64,000 bases of DNA from Nostoc punctiforme NIES-2108 (GTDB lineage Bacteria; Cyanobacteriota; Cyanobacteriia; Cyanobacteriales; Nostocaceae): positions 398,639 to 462,638 of the forward strand of contig LXQE01000029.1 in the NCBI GenBank assembly GCA_003326195.1, written 5' to 3'. Shown piece by piece: positions 36,749-47,316 of the stretch. A program made the translations under genes and the position numbers. Under the pieces are notes generated by a model. The model made no database searches. It saw only the letters and a program-made list of their open reading frames with translations, and was not told where the DNA came from. The first letter of the stretch is position 1. Each line of letters starts with the position of its first letter.

Positions 36749-38302
36749 TTATAAATTTGGCGGAATACAAACATCTGGCGAACACAAACCAGGAAACTCC
36801 AGCGTTGTCACCTCAAAGCTATCCAAATCTACGCAACGAATAGCATGGTTATTAGTATCAGCAATATATAAATAAGAACTCAAAGCACTCAATCCCGAAG
36901 GTTCAAAAAACCGAGTGTTCTTACCCTGGCCATTTTGTAAACCAGCAGAACCATCTCCCAAAACTGTTTGACAATTCCCGCTAGGACTAACTAATTTAAT
37001 TTTATGGTTATAGGTATCTGCTACCCACAAAAAATTCTGAGCGTATTCCACTCCTAAACAGTGTTGTAAACGGACATCTTCACCTTGTCCATCTACATCG
37101 CCAAAACCAAATAAACCGCCACTACCGCAAACAGTTCTTACTTGGTAGGGTTCGACAATTCCCACACCACGAATTGAACTAACTTCACTGTCAGCTATAT
37201 ATAATTCTGGCCCATTATTAGTAATACCACTAGGTTGAGCAAAAGCAGATTCAGTAAGTGAACCATCAATACACGCTTCTGCACCAGTACCAGCATAAGT
37301 TTTGATGATGCTAGTTTCTAAATCCATTTGCCAAATTTGATGCGGCCCAGCCATTGCAATAAATAAGGTCTTTCCCACTTTCACTAAATCCCAAGGTGAA
37401 TTCAGTGCGGTTTCTAAACCAACACCGCCATGAGGATGGATATTACGACTTTGTTCACCAGTTCCCGCAATAGTTTTGACTACTTGGCGCTTTAAATCAA
37501 CTCGCCGCAGTGCATGATTTTCTGTATCCGCAACGTAAAGAATTTGATTTTCGGCATCATAAGCCATTCCTTGGGGTGCAAAAAATTGCGCTTCGTGAAA
37601 AGCACCATCGGTTAAGCCAGATTTTCCAGTACCAATCAACTGTAAAATTTGTCCGTTGAAGCTACTCATAACTAGGCGGTGATGTCCAGAGTCAGCGATA
37701 AACAAACCTGCTTTAGTAGCTAGAACTTTACCAGGAAAAGCTAGAGGTGTGATTAATGGTTGGCGCTGTTTTTCTAAAGTTAAGCTTATTTCTTGGAAAT
37801 TAATTGTGCCTTTGTCTTGGTGTTGCTGAATTAACTTTTGAATCAACTCGTCTAAAGTGTTACGGTTTCCTTCACCAGAAATCTGGCCAATCACGTAACC
37901 TTCTGGATCAATAATTATTAACGTCGGCCAAGCACGCACAGCATACTCTTCCCAAATCCGAAAACCTCTGTCAACTATAACTGGATGTTCAATGTCATAG
38001 CGCAGGATAGCTTGGCGAATATTTTCTGTTTCCTTTTCGTTGTCAAATTTGGCGGAGTGAACGCCGATAATAGTAAGACTATCTTTATATTTTTGTTCTA
38101 AATATTTCAGGTTTGGCAGAATATGCAGACAATTTATACAGCAGTATGTCCAAAAGTCTAAAATTACGACTCTACCCTTAAGTTGTTTAAGAGACAATGG
38201 TTTATCAGTATTGAGCCAAAAGTAATTTTGCGGTAATTCTGGCGCTCTAACACGGGGAATCATACTAATTTGTAATTCGTAATTAAGCTCGACTTTATCC
38301 AT
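36749..38302 (-). CDS. Thioredoxin-fold / NHL-repeat protein (NHLRC2-like)
   Basis: A 517-residue protein. The thioredoxin-like N-terminal domain (about 20-180) has the redox motif CINC (Cys55-Cys58, context FWTYCCINCLHILPNLKYLE) and the GRVVILDF strand. Six NHL beta-propeller blades follow (about 190-500), seen as repeated YVADTENHALRRVDL, FIADSGHHRLVM and WVADTYNHKIKLV motifs. Human NHLRC2 and bacterial homologues share this layout; their substrate is unknown. The ATG at 38302 gives 13 extra residues; MIPRVRAPELP (38263) may be the true start. No signal peptide is seen. Confidence 0.92.
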   Translation of the reverse strand: MDKVELNYELQISMIPRVRAPELPQNYFWLNTDKPLSLKQLKGRVVILDFWTYCCINCLHILPNLKYLEQKYKDSLTIIGVHSAKFDNEKETENIRQAILRYDIEHPVIVDRGFRIWEEYAVRAWPTLIIIDPEGYVIGQISGEGNRNTLDELIQKLIQQHQDKGTINFQEISLTLEKQRQPLITPLAFPGKVLATKAGLFIADSGHHRLVMSSFNGQILQLIGTGKSGLTDGAFHEAQFFAPQGMAYDAENQILYVADTENHALRRVDLKRQVVKTIAGTGEQSRNIHPHGGVGLETALNSPWDLVKVGKTLFIAMAGPHQIWQMDLETSIIKTYAGTGAEACIDGSLTESAFAQPSGITNNGPELYIADSEVSSIRGVGIVEPYQVRTVCGSGGLFGFGDVDGQGEDVRLQHCLGVEYAQNFLWVADTYNHKIKLVSPSGNCQTVLGDGSAGLQNGQGKNTRFFEPSGLSALSSYLYIADTNNHAIRCVDLDSFEVTTLEFPGLCSPDVCIPPNL

Positions 38303-38622
38303 TTTCTAGCAACGCGATATTCCTGCGGTGTCGTTGCACGAACGCTAATGCTAAAACCTATATGGGGTATTAGTTTTACCTATTCGATTTCACCGTGAAT
38401 CAGTAACATAGAAAAAGTTTTTGCTAAAAAGTTAGGGTTTTTGCTTTATTAAGCAGAACCAAGTTCTTAATTTTGGATAAAGTTGAGTTAAACAGATATT
38501 TGAAAAGTCTTAAAGTATACCATAAACCCCACTTTTATTTGTCTCAAAACATCGGGGATATGACGCAGGCGTTAGGGTTATTTATATGCAGCTTCATAAA
38601 GAAATGGTATCAACAAAGCAGC
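38303..38622. other. Spacer between the NHL-protein gene and the lectin gene
   Basis: 320 bp without a supported gene. GGATAAAGTTGAGTTAA at about 38475-38491 is an imperfect inverted copy of the sequence over the upstream ATG at about 38283-38302, so the spacer is palindromic in part. Confidence 0.45.
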
Positions 38623-39096
38623 TTATCTGTTGGTATTTGTTGCCCATACAGGAACATTAGAATCTGTATAAATTACCAAGTTTCCATTATTTTGAACTTC
38701 GAGACGACAATTAGAACCAAGCCCAGCTGTATTACTTGCCCACACAGGGGTTTCACTATAATTATAGCTGACTAAATTGCAGTCGGTTTGCATGAGGGTA
38801 TAGTAAACTGATGTGTCAAGAACGTTTGATGCCCACAGAGGAGTGCTGTCAGCATAAAGAACAAAGTTTCCATCAGATTGCTGGATAGCTTTATATACTC
38901 CATTAGGTGAAATCAAGTATTGATTAGTGGCAGCGAATAAGTATTCGCCTGTATAAAGGATAGATTTAAGAGATGTAAGGATAGATATACCAGTAACCGC
39001 TAGAGCCTTGTTTTGTTGAATCAGCAACGTAGCTTGTGATGAAATTGCAAATGCTGTTGTTAAACCTAGAATTGTGGACAGTTTAGATAATTTCAC
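38623..39096 (-). CDS. Secreted bulb-type (mannose-specific) lectin-like protein
   Basis: A 157-residue protein. The signal peptide is about residues 1-33 (LSTILGLTTAFAISSQATLL). The rest is a bulb-type (B-lectin) domain with three mannose-binding-like QxDxNxVxY motifs, two imperfect: QQSDGNFVLY, QTDCNLVSY and QNNGNLVIY. Each is followed by a W-A-(S/T)-N turn (LWASN, VWASN, VWATN). Such domains bind mannose or related sugars in plant, fungal and some bacterial proteins. Secretion is predicted. A role in cell-surface recognition, or for a symbiotic or antagonistic partner, is speculative. It stands alone, flanked by spacers and a repeat element. Confidence 0.88.
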   Translation of the reverse strand: MKLSKLSTILGLTTAFAISSQATLLIQQNKALAVTGISILTSLKSILYTGEYLFAATNQYLISPNGVYKAIQQSDGNFVLYADSTPLWASNVLDTSVYYTLMQTDCNLVSYNYSETPVWASNTAGLGSNCRLEVQNNGNLVIYTDSNVPVWATNTNR

Positions 39097-39489
39097 AAAC
39101 CTACCTCCAATACAGTTCTCTTGTTTATAGACAATGCTGAGGTGTGATAAGTGGTAGTGTAAAATTAAATACTGACGTTCCCGGTCTGGCGAGGTACGTT
39201 TTTAAAGCTGCTTATTTTGTTATAAAAGATTTAAGTGTACCTCAGTTGCTTAGGAAACGCTATATACATTTGTCATTATGAATGAAGCGAAGCAAAATAA
39301 AGCAATTCGCTTGCAGTTTGGAATTGCTTCTCTACGAGACGCTACCGCGAACGCTACATTTCATTCCGCTCGCAATGACATAAATAATTTAATTTTGCGT
39401 AACCACTTAGGGGCAAAGTCAGCCTTGATTAACATCAGACTATACTGTTAGTTGCCGTTTAAAAAAGAAATTGTTAAAAAGTTTACACT
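39097..39489. other. Spacer with a palindromic element
   Basis: 393 bp, no supported gene. It carries the element at 39271-39380 and the presumed promoters of the divergent lectin and glutaminase genes. Confidence 0.45.
39271..39380. repeat. MITE-like element with TGTCATT-type inverted ends
   Basis: 110 bp starting TGTCATTATGAATG and ending CATTCCGCTCGCAATGACA, so the ends are inverted repeats of about 13 bases (TGTCATT[AG]). Internal palindrome GCGAAGC/GCTTCGC-like stretches are present. A related truncated copy lies at 10733-10850. Confidence 0.6.
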
Positions 39490-40404
39490 TTGAAAGGACT
39501 TGAAAAACTAACTAATACGAAGTTATCAGCCTGGGTGCAGCTAGCTAAAACCCAAGTTGAACGAGGACAAGTTACCGATCGCATTCCGCAATTAGCTTTG
39601 GCTGATCCTGGTTGGTTTGCAGTTCACATCTGCTGTGAATCGGGGAAAAATATCAGCTTTGGGGATACCGCTTGTGTCTTCCCGTTAATGAGCGTGATTA
39701 AGACATTTTCTCTACTTTATCTGCTAGAACATCTAGGGGCAGAAAAGGTTTTCGGCTGGGTTGGGGTGGAACCATCAGATGCACCCTTCAATTCTTTAGA
39801 ACAATTAATTAGCGATCGCGGTCATCCCCGCAACCCCATGATTAATAGTGGGGCAATTACCCTGTCTGATAAGTTACCAGGAAAGGACGCTAGCGATCGC
39901 ACTTTCTTATTTTGTCAATGGCTGAACCAATTAGCAGGTTGCCAGCTAAGGTTAGATGAGGTAATGCTGGCTTCAGTGCGATTAACCCGTTCAACAGCTA
40001 ATGAAGCGATCGCTAATTATCTCGCCCAAGCCGGTCATCTAGAAAATATTGAAACAGCACTTGACACTTATGAGCAAATATGCTCTATTTCTGGGCGAGT
40101 TGAAGATTTAGCCCTGTTAGGAAAACTCCTAGCTTGTGAAAATAGCTGTTTATCATCACAAAATCGCCGGATTGTCAACGCTGTAATGTCAACTTGTGGA
40201 CTTTATGAAGCTTCTGCCGAGTTTGCAGTCAGAGTTGGTTTACCGATGAAATCAGGCATTGGTGGTGGACTTGTAGCAATAGTACCAGGAGAGGGAGCGA
40301 TCGCTTGTTACAGTCCTGGTTTGGATAATATCGGAAATCCTGTAGGAGCGATCGCATTTGTTGAGGCTTTAGCGCAAGAGTTACAGTTGAGTATTTTTGG
40401 TTAA
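39490..40404 (+). CDS. glsA: Glutaminase A family protein
   Basis: A 304-residue serine-dependent beta-lactamase-like glutaminase that hydrolyses glutamine to glutamate and ammonia. The catalytic SxxK motif is visible in FPLMSVIKTF (Ser68, Lys71), followed by NPMINSGAI and the later GLPMKSGIGGGLVAIVPG block typical of the family. Length is normal for the family. TTG start, with no strong ribosome-binding site. Its 3' end overlaps the end of the convergent lipoprotein gene by about 24 bases. Confidence 0.9.
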   Translation: MKGLEKLTNTKLSAWVQLAKTQVERGQVTDRIPQLALADPGWFAVHICCESGKNISFGDTACVFPLMSVIKTFSLLYLLEHLGAEKVFGWVGVEPSDAPFNSLEQLISDRGHPRNPMINSGAITLSDKLPGKDASDRTFLFCQWLNQLAGCQLRLDEVMLASVRLTRSTANEAIANYLAQAGHLENIETALDTYEQICSISGRVEDLALLGKLLACENSCLSSQNRRIVNAVMSTCGLYEASAEFAVRVGLPMKSGIGGGLVAIVPGEGAIACYSPGLDNIGNPVGAIAFVEALAQELQLSIFG

Positions 40405-42096
40405 TTCTGGTTTTTCTGGATCGGGAGCGGTTGTTTTAGATAACGGCGTAGATTCAGAATTTGGCGTTACCTCTGGCTCTGGTTCTGCTGGTGGCGTAAT
40501 TATTTTTGGTACAGGAGACTCAATAATTTCTGGTAGTGTAGGTGACGAACTAGGAGATGGTGCAATTGTTACTTGTGGAGTCGGTGTCTTACCCGTTAGA
40601 CGATTAAAAAATCCACCAAATCTAGATTTTGTTGGCTGAGGTGTTACTTTTTCGGGTAACGGCGTTGATTCAGGAGTTGGCGTTACCTCTGGCTGTGGTT
40701 CTGGTGTTGGCGGAATAATTTCTGGTACAGGAGACTCAATAATCTCTGGCAGTGTGGGTGGCAAACTAGGAGATGGTGCAACTGGTGCTTCTGGGGTGGG
40801 AACTTTACCAGCCCCACGGTTAAAAAATCCACCAAATCTAGGTTTTCTTGGCTGAGGCGTTACTTTTTCGGGTAACGGTGTTGATTCGGGAGTTGGTATT
40901 ACCTCCGGCTGTGGTTCTGATGCTGGGGACTCAATAATTTCTGGTAGTGTCGGGGATACGCTAGGAGATGGTGCAGCCATTGGAACTTCAGTTTCAGGAA
41001 TAGGCTGTTTTTCTACCTTCGGTTGGGTTTGGGGTGTTTTTTCAACAGAAGGTGTGGGTTTAGGTGCAAGTTTATAATTCGGGTCTACAATACCGCGTAC
41101 CTCATCTGCTGTGAGTTCTCCTCTGACAATTCTCGACAGAGTATCTTTACCATTTGGCTGGTAGTCAATCAATCTAACTGTAGTATTAAAAGCATTTTTG
41201 ACAGGATTTCCCTGATTATCAAGAAATTCTAGCTTTACCCAGTTTTTCCCTGGACGGAAGCCTTTAAGGTAAACTGCCTGCCAGCGATCGAAAATAAAGC
41301 TTTCAGCATTAATAGTGGAGCGGATGCGCCAATCACTGAACTCGTCATTGGCGTTTTCTTTGCCGACGAGGTGGAGAGGAGCATTAGTTAGGTAGAAGTC
41401 CAGTAAGATTGGTTCTGCTCCGTAGCTGCTTTGAGGACGGCTGTAAGTTAGCAGGGGTAATTTAGGATCTGGGGTGTTGTCGTCGGTTTTAGTGAAGACG
41501 TGAAATGTTGTTTGGGCATAAGCGCCTTCATTCTTAAAGCTTTCATGCCAAGGACGAGAGGCAAAGACGCGCAGGGTATGACTACCTGGAGACAAGTCTG
41601 GCAAAACCAAGGGCTGATTCAGGTCATAAACAGGTATATAAGGTTGATTATCCAGAATTACGTGTAAATGTGGTCCCAGTTGTAATTGTGGGTCTTTAAA
41701 TATTGGTAGATCCTTAACCTGAAAACTAGCTGTAACTTTGTTGTCTTGAAGAACTTCATCAAATTTTGGAGTAACAATTGTCACTTGTGGCTGATAAACT
41801 TCCAAAATTGGACGCAGTTCTTGAATAACAGATGGAGGGGAAACTTCCGAAAATTGCTTTGAAATTTGAGAAATCTGTGGGGAGTTTTCTCTATAGCCAG
41901 TAGATACTTCCTGGCTGTCGGCTTTCTCGCCGCAACTGGTCAAGCTTAATACCAGCACCAATGTCATTACCCACCTGAAAATCGGGAACCTCTGAGGGAG
42001 GAGCTTCTCTAACACCCTTTTCTGCCACGAGTTCATGCGTTGCACCCAGTGATAGTCTTCGACAATTGACAGATTCTTTTGGCTCAAACTGTCCAT
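40381..42096 (-). CDS. Proline-rich repeat lipoprotein, function unknown
   Basis: A 571-residue protein. The N-terminus contains a hydrophobic segment and lipobox (VLVLSLTSCGE, around residues 46-56), so it is probably a lipoprotein. Residues about 90-330 form a conserved globular region (LQLGPHLHVILDNQPYIPVY, SPGSHTLRVFASRPWHESF, FRPGKNWVKLEFLDNQG) that resembles beta-sandwich domains. The last 240 residues are low-complexity Pro/Thr/Glu, with three imperfect repeats of about 65 residues (PTLPEIIESP, PEVTPTPESTPLPEKV, FGGFFNR). The start may be at Met21 instead. No named family is recognised. It overlaps convergently with glsA. Confidence 0.8.
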   Translation of the reverse strand: MDSLSQKNLSIVEDYHWVQRMNSWQKRVLEKLLPQRFPIFRWVMTLVLVLSLTSCGEKADSQEVSTGYRENSPQISQISKQFSEVSPPSVIQELRPILEVYQPQVTIVTPKFDEVLQDNKVTASFQVKDLPIFKDPQLQLGPHLHVILDNQPYIPVYDLNQPLVLPDLSPGSHTLRVFASRPWHESFKNEGAYAQTTFHVFTKTDDNTPDPKLPLLTYSRPQSSYGAEPILLDFYLTNAPLHLVGKENANDEFSDWRIRSTINAESFIFDRWQAVYLKGFRPGKNWVKLEFLDNQGNPVKNAFNTTVRLIDYQPNGKDTLSRIVRGELTADEVRGIVDPNYKLAPKPTPSVEKTPQTQPKVEKQPIPETEVPMAAPSPSVSPTLPEIIESPASEPQPEVIPTPESTPLPEKVTPQPRKPRFGGFFNRGAGKVPTPEAPVAPSPSLPPTLPEIIESPVPEIIPPTPEPQPEVTPTPESTPLPEKVTPQPTKSRFGGFFNRLTGKTPTPQVTIAPSPSSSPTLPEIIESPVPKIITPPAEPEPEVTPNSESTPLSKTTAPDPEKPELTKNTQL

Positions 42097-42573
42097 CTGG
42101 AACTATAGCCCAAAAGGTGAAATCTGCCTCAGATCCCATAAGTTTTCCTTTATATCTCATAAAATTCTAAAATAAGTCATATTCTGTACAGCGTTTTACT
42201 TGCAAAAATTGAAATATGACATAAATGTTCATGAGTAATAAGAGTAAAAGCTGCGACATTCGCTACATACAGCCAAACCATAAATTTTACGAATTGTTAT
42301 TCTTTGTAAATTAAATAGATAAACTATTGACTTTTGGACAAAAAGTTTGAAGTTAAAAGCCAGTTAAGGCATGAATTTCAGCAATATTTGAGCAAGTTTG
42401 AATTATTGTTAAAATATCTCCAACAATGTACAAGTGAAGACTCTATAATTCAACGAGAAACAACTCTCCACATCGGGTCTTGATCGCGGCTTCAGTAAAA
42501 TTCTGGAGTATGCGGTAATGGTTCATTTTGTGGTATACATGATTCCTCATTCCTTATCAAGAGAGGAGGTCGA
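42097..42573. other. Upstream region of psaA
   Basis: 477 bp between the divergent lipoprotein gene and psaA. Frames here are antisense shadows. It must hold the strong, light-regulated psaAB promoter. A GAGAGGAGG ribosome-binding site ends 4 bases before the psaA ATG. Confidence 0.55.
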
Positions 42574-44832
42574 ATGACAATAAGTCCTCCGGAGCGAGAG
42601 GAAAAAAAGGCAAGAGTAATCGTCGATAACGATCCAGTTCCAACCTCATTCGAGAGATGGGCGCAACCTGGACACTTTGACAGATCCTTAGCCAGAGGTC
42701 CCAAAACCACCACATGGATTTGGAACCTGCACGCACTCGCCCATGATTTTGATACACATACAAGCGATTTAGAAGACATCTCCCGCAAGATATTCTCAGC
42801 CCACTTCGGCCACTTGGCAGTAGTGACAATCTGGTTGAGTGGGATGATTTTCCACGGCGCGAAGTTTTCTAACTACGAAGCTTGGCTAAGTGACCCGTTA
42901 AACGTTAAGCCTAGCGCTCAAGTCGTTTGGCCCATTGTCGGACAAGACATTCTAAACGGTGATGTTGGCGGTGGTTTCCACGGTATTCAAATCACCTCCG
43001 GTTTGTTCCAAGTATGGCGTGGCTGGGGAATTACAAACTCCTTCCAACTTTACTGCACAGCGATTGGTGGATTGGTATTAGCAGGCTTGTTCCTATTTGC
43101 CGGCTGGTTCCACTACCATAAGCGCGCTCCCAAACTGGAATGGTTCCAGAATGTGGAGTCGATGCTGAATCATCACTTGCAAGTACTGCTAGGTTGTGGT
43201 TCCTTGGGATGGGCAGGTCACTTAATCCACGTGTCCGCACCGACCAACAAGCTTTTGGATGCAGGTGTTGCTCTCAAAGACATACCTCTGCCCCACGAGT
43301 TCATCTTGAACAAAGACTTGTTGACCGAACTGTACCCTGGCTTTGCAGCTGGTTTAGCACCTTTCTTCACCTTGAACTGGGGTCAGTATGCTGACTTCCT
43401 CACCTTCAAGGGCGGTCTGAACCCGGTAACAGGCGGCTTGTGGTTGACTGATATTTCTCATCACCACTTAGCGATCGCAGTTCTCTTTATCGTTGCTGGT
43501 CATCAGTACCGTACCAACTGGGGTATTGGTCACAGCATTAAAGAGATCCTAGAAAACCACAAAGGCCCTTTCACTGGTGAAGGTCACAAAGGTCTGTACG
43601 AAAACCTGACCACATCTTGGCACGCTCAGTTGGCTACTAACCTAGCCTTCTTGGGTTCGCTAACCATCATCATCGCGCATCACATGTACGCGATGCCCCC
43701 CTATCCATATTTGGCAACTGATTACGCTACACAGTTGTGCATATTCACTCACCATATTTGGATTGGCGGCTTCTTGATTGTTGGTGGAGCAGCTCACGCT
43801 GCGATCTTCATGGTGCGGGATTACGATCCAGTTGTGAATCAAAACAACTTGCTGGATCGGGTGATTCGTCATCGTGACGCGATTATTTCTCACCTGAACT
43901 GGGTGTGTATTTTCCTCGGTTTCCATAGCTTTGGACTTTACATCCACAACGACACAATGCGTGCATTGGGTCGTCCTCAAGACTTGTTCTCTGATACAGG
44001 GATTCAATTGCAGCCAGTATTTGCCCAGTGGATACAAAATATCCACGCTTTGGCTCCTGGTACAACTGCACCCAATGCCCTAGAACCAGTTAGCTATGTC
44101 TTTGGCGGCGGTGTCTTGGCTGTTGGCGGTAAAGTGGCAGCTGCACCCATTGTTTTGGGTACAGCGGACTTCCTAATTCACCACATTCACGCTTTCACCA
44201 TTCACGTCACCGTCCTAATTCTGCTCAAAGGTGTGCTGTACGCCCGTAGCTCTCGTCTGATTCCAGACAAAGCAAACTTGGGCTTCCGCTTCCCTTGCGA
44301 CGGCCCTGGTCGTGGCGGTACCTGTCAAGTCTCTGGTTGGGATCACGTATTCCTTGGACTTTTCTGGATGTACAACTCCCTGTCTATTGTAATTTTCCAC
44401 TTCAGCTGGAAGATGCAATCAGATGTTTGGGGAACCGTAGATGCAGATGGGACTGTAACTCACATCACTGGTGGTAACTTTGCTCAAAGTGCTATTACCA
44501 TCAACGGTTGGTTACGAGACTTCTTGTGGGCACAAGCTACACAAGTCATCAATTCCTATGGCAGCGCGCTATCTGCCTATGGTCTACTCTTCTTAGGCGC
44601 TCACTTTGTCTGGGCATTCAGCTTGATGTTCCTGTTCAGTGGTCGCGGCTACTGGCAAGAACTGATTGAGTCCATTGTTTGGGCGCATAACAAACTGAAG
44701 GTAGCACCAGCAATTCAGCCTCGCGCTCTGAGCATTATTCAGGGTCGGGCTGTAGGGGTAGCTCACTACCTCTTGGGAGGAATTGCCACAACCTGGGCAT
44801 TCTTCCATGCACACATCCTTTCAGTAGGGTAG
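42574..44832 (+). CDS. psaA: Photosystem I P700 apoprotein A1
   Basis: A 752-residue reaction-centre subunit of photosystem I, full length for the family. N-terminus [20 protein letters not shown]. Eleven transmembrane helices bind chlorophylls, P700 and carotenoids. The FX iron-sulfur cluster loop, [12 protein letters not shown], is intact. His-rich stretches (for example [10 protein letters not shown]) provide chlorophyll ligands. It pairs with PsaB. A strong GAGGAGG site precedes the ATG. It is the first gene of the psaA-psaB operon. Confidence 0.99.
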   Translation: MTISPPEREEKKARVIVDNDPVPTSFERWAQPGHFDRSLARGPKTTTWIWNLHALAHDFDTHTSDLEDISRKIFSAHFGHLAVVTIWLSGMIFHGAKFSNYEAWLSDPLNVKPSAQVVWPIVGQDILNGDVGGGFHGIQITSGLFQVWRGWGITNSFQLYCTAIGGLVLAGLFLFAGWFHYHKRAPKLEWFQNVESMLNHHLQVLLGCGSLGWAGHLIHVSAPTNKLLDAGVALKDIPLPHEFILNKDLLTELYPGFAAGLAPFFTLNWGQYADFLTFKGGLNPVTGGLWLTDISHHHLAIAVLFIVAGHQYRTNWGIGHSIKEILENHKGPFTGEGHKGLYENLTTSWHAQLATNLAFLGSLTIIIAHHMYAMPPYPYLATDYATQLCIFTHHIWIGGFLIVGGAAHAAIFMVRDYDPVVNQNNLLDRVIRHRDAIISHLNWVCIFLGFHSFGLYIHNDTMRALGRPQDLFSDTGIQLQPVFAQWIQNIHALAPGTTAPNALEPVSYVFGGGVLAVGGKVAAAPIVLGTADFLIHHIHAFTIHVTVLILLKGVLYARSSRLIPDKANLGFRFPCDGPGRGGTCQVSGWDHVFLGLFWMYNSLSIVIFHFSWKMQSDVWGTVDADGTVTHITGGNFAQSAITINGWLRDFLWAQATQVINSYGSALSAYGLLFLGAHFVWAFSLMFLFSGRGYWQELIESIVWAHNKLKVAPAIQPRALSIIQGRAVGVAHYLLGGIATTWAFFHAHILSVG

Positions 44833-44844
44833 CAATCAGTTGTG

Positions 44845-44868
44845 GAGTGCTGAGTGCTGAGTGCTGAG
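44845..44868. repeat. Heptamer tandem repeat in the psaA-psaB spacer
   Basis: GAGTGCT repeated three times plus GAG, in the 120-bp spacer between psaA and psaB, followed by GGTACTCAGAACTCAGGACTC, which is partly complementary to it (GAGT / ACTC). It could form a hairpin in the dicistronic mRNA. Confidence 0.7.
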
Positions 44869-44952
44869 AAAATACTCAAAACTTGGTACTCAGAACTCAG
44901 GACTCTAGACGCTGGTATTTGATGGCTAAAGGTCAGAGGATTTATTAAACCT

Positions 44953-47178
44953 ATGGCGACAAAATTTCCGAAATTTAGCCAGGATCTCGCACAGGACCCG
45001 ACGACTCGTCGGATATGGTATGCGATCGCTACAGGCAACGATTTTGAAACCCATGATGGCATGACGGAAGAAAATCTTTACCAAAAGATTTTCGCAACTC
45101 ACTTCGGTCACTTGGCAATCATCTTCCTGTGGGCATCCAGCCTCCTGTTCCACGTAGCCTGGCAAGGTAACTTTGAACAGTGGATTAAAGATCCCCTTCA
45201 CATCCGTCCCATCGCCCATGCGATTTGGGACCCCCACTTTGGTAAACCAGCAATCGAAGCTTTTACCCAAGCTGGTGCTAGCAATCCGGTAAACATTACC
45301 TACTCTGGTCTCTACCATTGGTGGTATACCATCGGTATGCGGAATAACGGCGAACTGTACAACGGTTCAGTGTTCTTGCTGTTATTCGCTGCTGTATTAC
45401 TGTTTGCTGGTTGGCTGCACTTGCAACCCAAGTACCGTCCTAGCTTGGCATGGTTTAAGAGCGCTGAACATCGCCTAAACCACCACCTAGCAGGTTTGTT
45501 TGGTGTTAGTTCCTTGGCGTGGGCTGGTCACTTAATTCACGTTGCTGTCCCCGAATCTCGCGGTCAGCACGTAGGTTGGGATAACTTCCTGAATACCCCA
45601 CCCCACCCAGCAGGTTTAACACCATTCTTTACAGGCAACTGGGGTGTTTACTCTCAAAACCCTGACACTCCTGGACATATCTTCGGGACATCGCAAGGTG
45701 CAGGAACTGCAATTCTGAGTTTCTTGGGTGGTTTCCATCCCCAGACAGAAGCTTTGTGGCTGACTGACATAGCTCATCACCACCTAGCGATTGCAGTTTT
45801 ATTCATCGTTGCTGGTCATATGTACCGGACAAACTTTGGGATTGGTCACAGTCTCAAGGAAGCCTTGAATGCCAAGAGTTTCTTCGGCATTCCTGTTGAA
45901 GGACCGTTCAACTTACCTCACCAAGGTATCTACGACACCTACAACAACTCCCTGCACTTCCAATTGGGTTGGCACTTAGCAGCGCTAGGTGTTGTAACCT
46001 CCCTGGTAGCGCAGCACATGTACTCCATGCCTTCCTACGCATTTATTGCGAAGGACTACACAACTCAGGCAGCGTTGTATACGCATCACCAGTATATTGC
46101 TGGATTCCTGATGCTTGGTGCATTTGCCCACGGAGCAATCTTCTGGGTTCGTGATTACGATCCAGAGCAAAATAAGGGCAACGTCCTTGAGCGCGTGTTG
46201 AAGCACAAAGAAGCGATTATTTCCCACCTTAGCTGGGTATCCCTTTTCTTAGGCTTCCACACCCTTGGTCTGTACGTACACAACGACGTGGTAGTTGCTT
46301 TCGGCACTCCTGAAAAGCAAATCTTGATTGAGCCAGTGTTTGCTCAATTTGTCCAAGCTGCTAACGGTAAGGTATTGTACGGTTTAGATACATTGCTATC
46401 TAACCCCGATAGTATTGCTTACACAGCATGGCCTAACTACGCTAACGTTTGGCTTCCAGGTTGGTTAGATGCCATCAATGCTGGTACTAACTCCCTGTTC
46501 TTGACAATTGGCCCTGGCGACTTCTTGGTACACCATGCGATCGCTTTAGGTCTGCACACCACCACCTTGATTTTGGTCAAAGGTGCTTTGGATGCCCGTG
46601 GTTCTAAGCTGATGCCCGATAAAAAGGACTTCGGCTATGCCTTCCCTTGCGACGGCCCCGGTCGTGGCGGTACTTGCGACATCTCAGCATGGGATTCCTT
46701 CTACCTCGCTACATTCTGGATGCTTAACACCATTGGTTGGTTGACCTTCTACTGGCATTGGAAACATCTAGGTATTTGGCAAGGCAACGTAGCTCAGTTC
46801 AATGAGAACTCTACATATCTCATGGGCTGGTTCCGCGATTACCTCTGGGCTAACTCTGCTCAGTTGATTAACGGTTACAACCCCTACGGCGTGAATAACC
46901 TGTCTGTCTGGGCTTGGATGTTCTTATTTGGACACCTAGTTTGGGCTACTGGCTTCATGTTCTTAATCTCCTGGAGAGGTTACTGGCAAGAGTTGATTGA
47001 AACCCTTGTTTGGGCACACGAACGCACTCCTCTAGCTAACCTAGTTCGCTGGAAAGACAAGCCCGTGGCTCTGTCCATCGTTCAAGCTCGTGTAGTTGGT
47101 CTAGCTCACTTCACTGTTGGCTACGTCGTGACTTACGCCGCGTTCTTGATTGCTTCTACTGCTGGTAAGTTCGGTTAA
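44953..47178 (+). CDS. psaB: Photosystem I P700 apoprotein A2
   Basis: A 741-residue photosystem I subunit B, full length. N-terminus [20 protein letters not shown]. The FX-cluster loop [15 protein letters not shown] is intact, and His-rich segments match the family ([20 protein letters not shown]). It lies 120 bp downstream of psaA on the same strand, and no terminator is evident between them. A perfect terminator follows it, so psaAB form one dicistronic unit. Confidence 0.99.
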   Translation: MATKFPKFSQDLAQDPTTRRIWYAIATGNDFETHDGMTEENLYQKIFATHFGHLAIIFLWASSLLFHVAWQGNFEQWIKDPLHIRPIAHAIWDPHFGKPAIEAFTQAGASNPVNITYSGLYHWWYTIGMRNNGELYNGSVFLLLFAAVLLFAGWLHLQPKYRPSLAWFKSAEHRLNHHLAGLFGVSSLAWAGHLIHVAVPESRGQHVGWDNFLNTPPHPAGLTPFFTGNWGVYSQNPDTPGHIFGTSQGAGTAILSFLGGFHPQTEALWLTDIAHHHLAIAVLFIVAGHMYRTNFGIGHSLKEALNAKSFFGIPVEGPFNLPHQGIYDTYNNSLHFQLGWHLAALGVVTSLVAQHMYSMPSYAFIAKDYTTQAALYTHHQYIAGFLMLGAFAHGAIFWVRDYDPEQNKGNVLERVLKHKEAIISHLSWVSLFLGFHTLGLYVHNDVVVAFGTPEKQILIEPVFAQFVQAANGKVLYGLDTLLSNPDSIAYTAWPNYANVWLPGWLDAINAGTNSLFLTIGPGDFLVHHAIALGLHTTTLILVKGALDARGSKLMPDKKDFGYAFPCDGPGRGGTCDISAWDSFYLATFWMLNTIGWLTFYWHWKHLGIWQGNVAQFNENSTYLMGWFRDYLWANSAQLINGYNPYGVNNLSVWAWMFLFGHLVWATGFMFLISWRGYWQELIETLVWAHERTPLANLVRWKDKPVALSIVQARVVGLAHFTVGYVVTYAAFLIASTAGKFG

Positions 47179-47207
47179 TTCGGCTCCTAGTTTTGTAGAT
47201 AAGTAAC

Positions 47208-47239
47208 AAAAATCCCCTGCCTTGCGGCGGGGGATTTTT
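47208..47239 (+). terminator. Rho-independent terminator of psaAB
   Basis: 10-bp stem AAAAATCCCC / GGGGATTTTT with an inner GCC/GGC and a TTG-containing loop. The terminal TTTTT forms the 3' run. It lies 30 bases past the psaB stop. Confidence 0.9.
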
Positions 47240-47316
47240 ATTACTCATTCATTAATGACTTTTGTTTAAATACTATTTCTGAGAACAATATAAAAAGATA
47301 GGCTCAGGATTTAAGT

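Noticed and set aside
42097..42160. Upstream extension of the lipoprotein gene in another frame (to 42160)
   Set aside because: It overlaps the real gene out of frame and has no support; it is treated as spacer.
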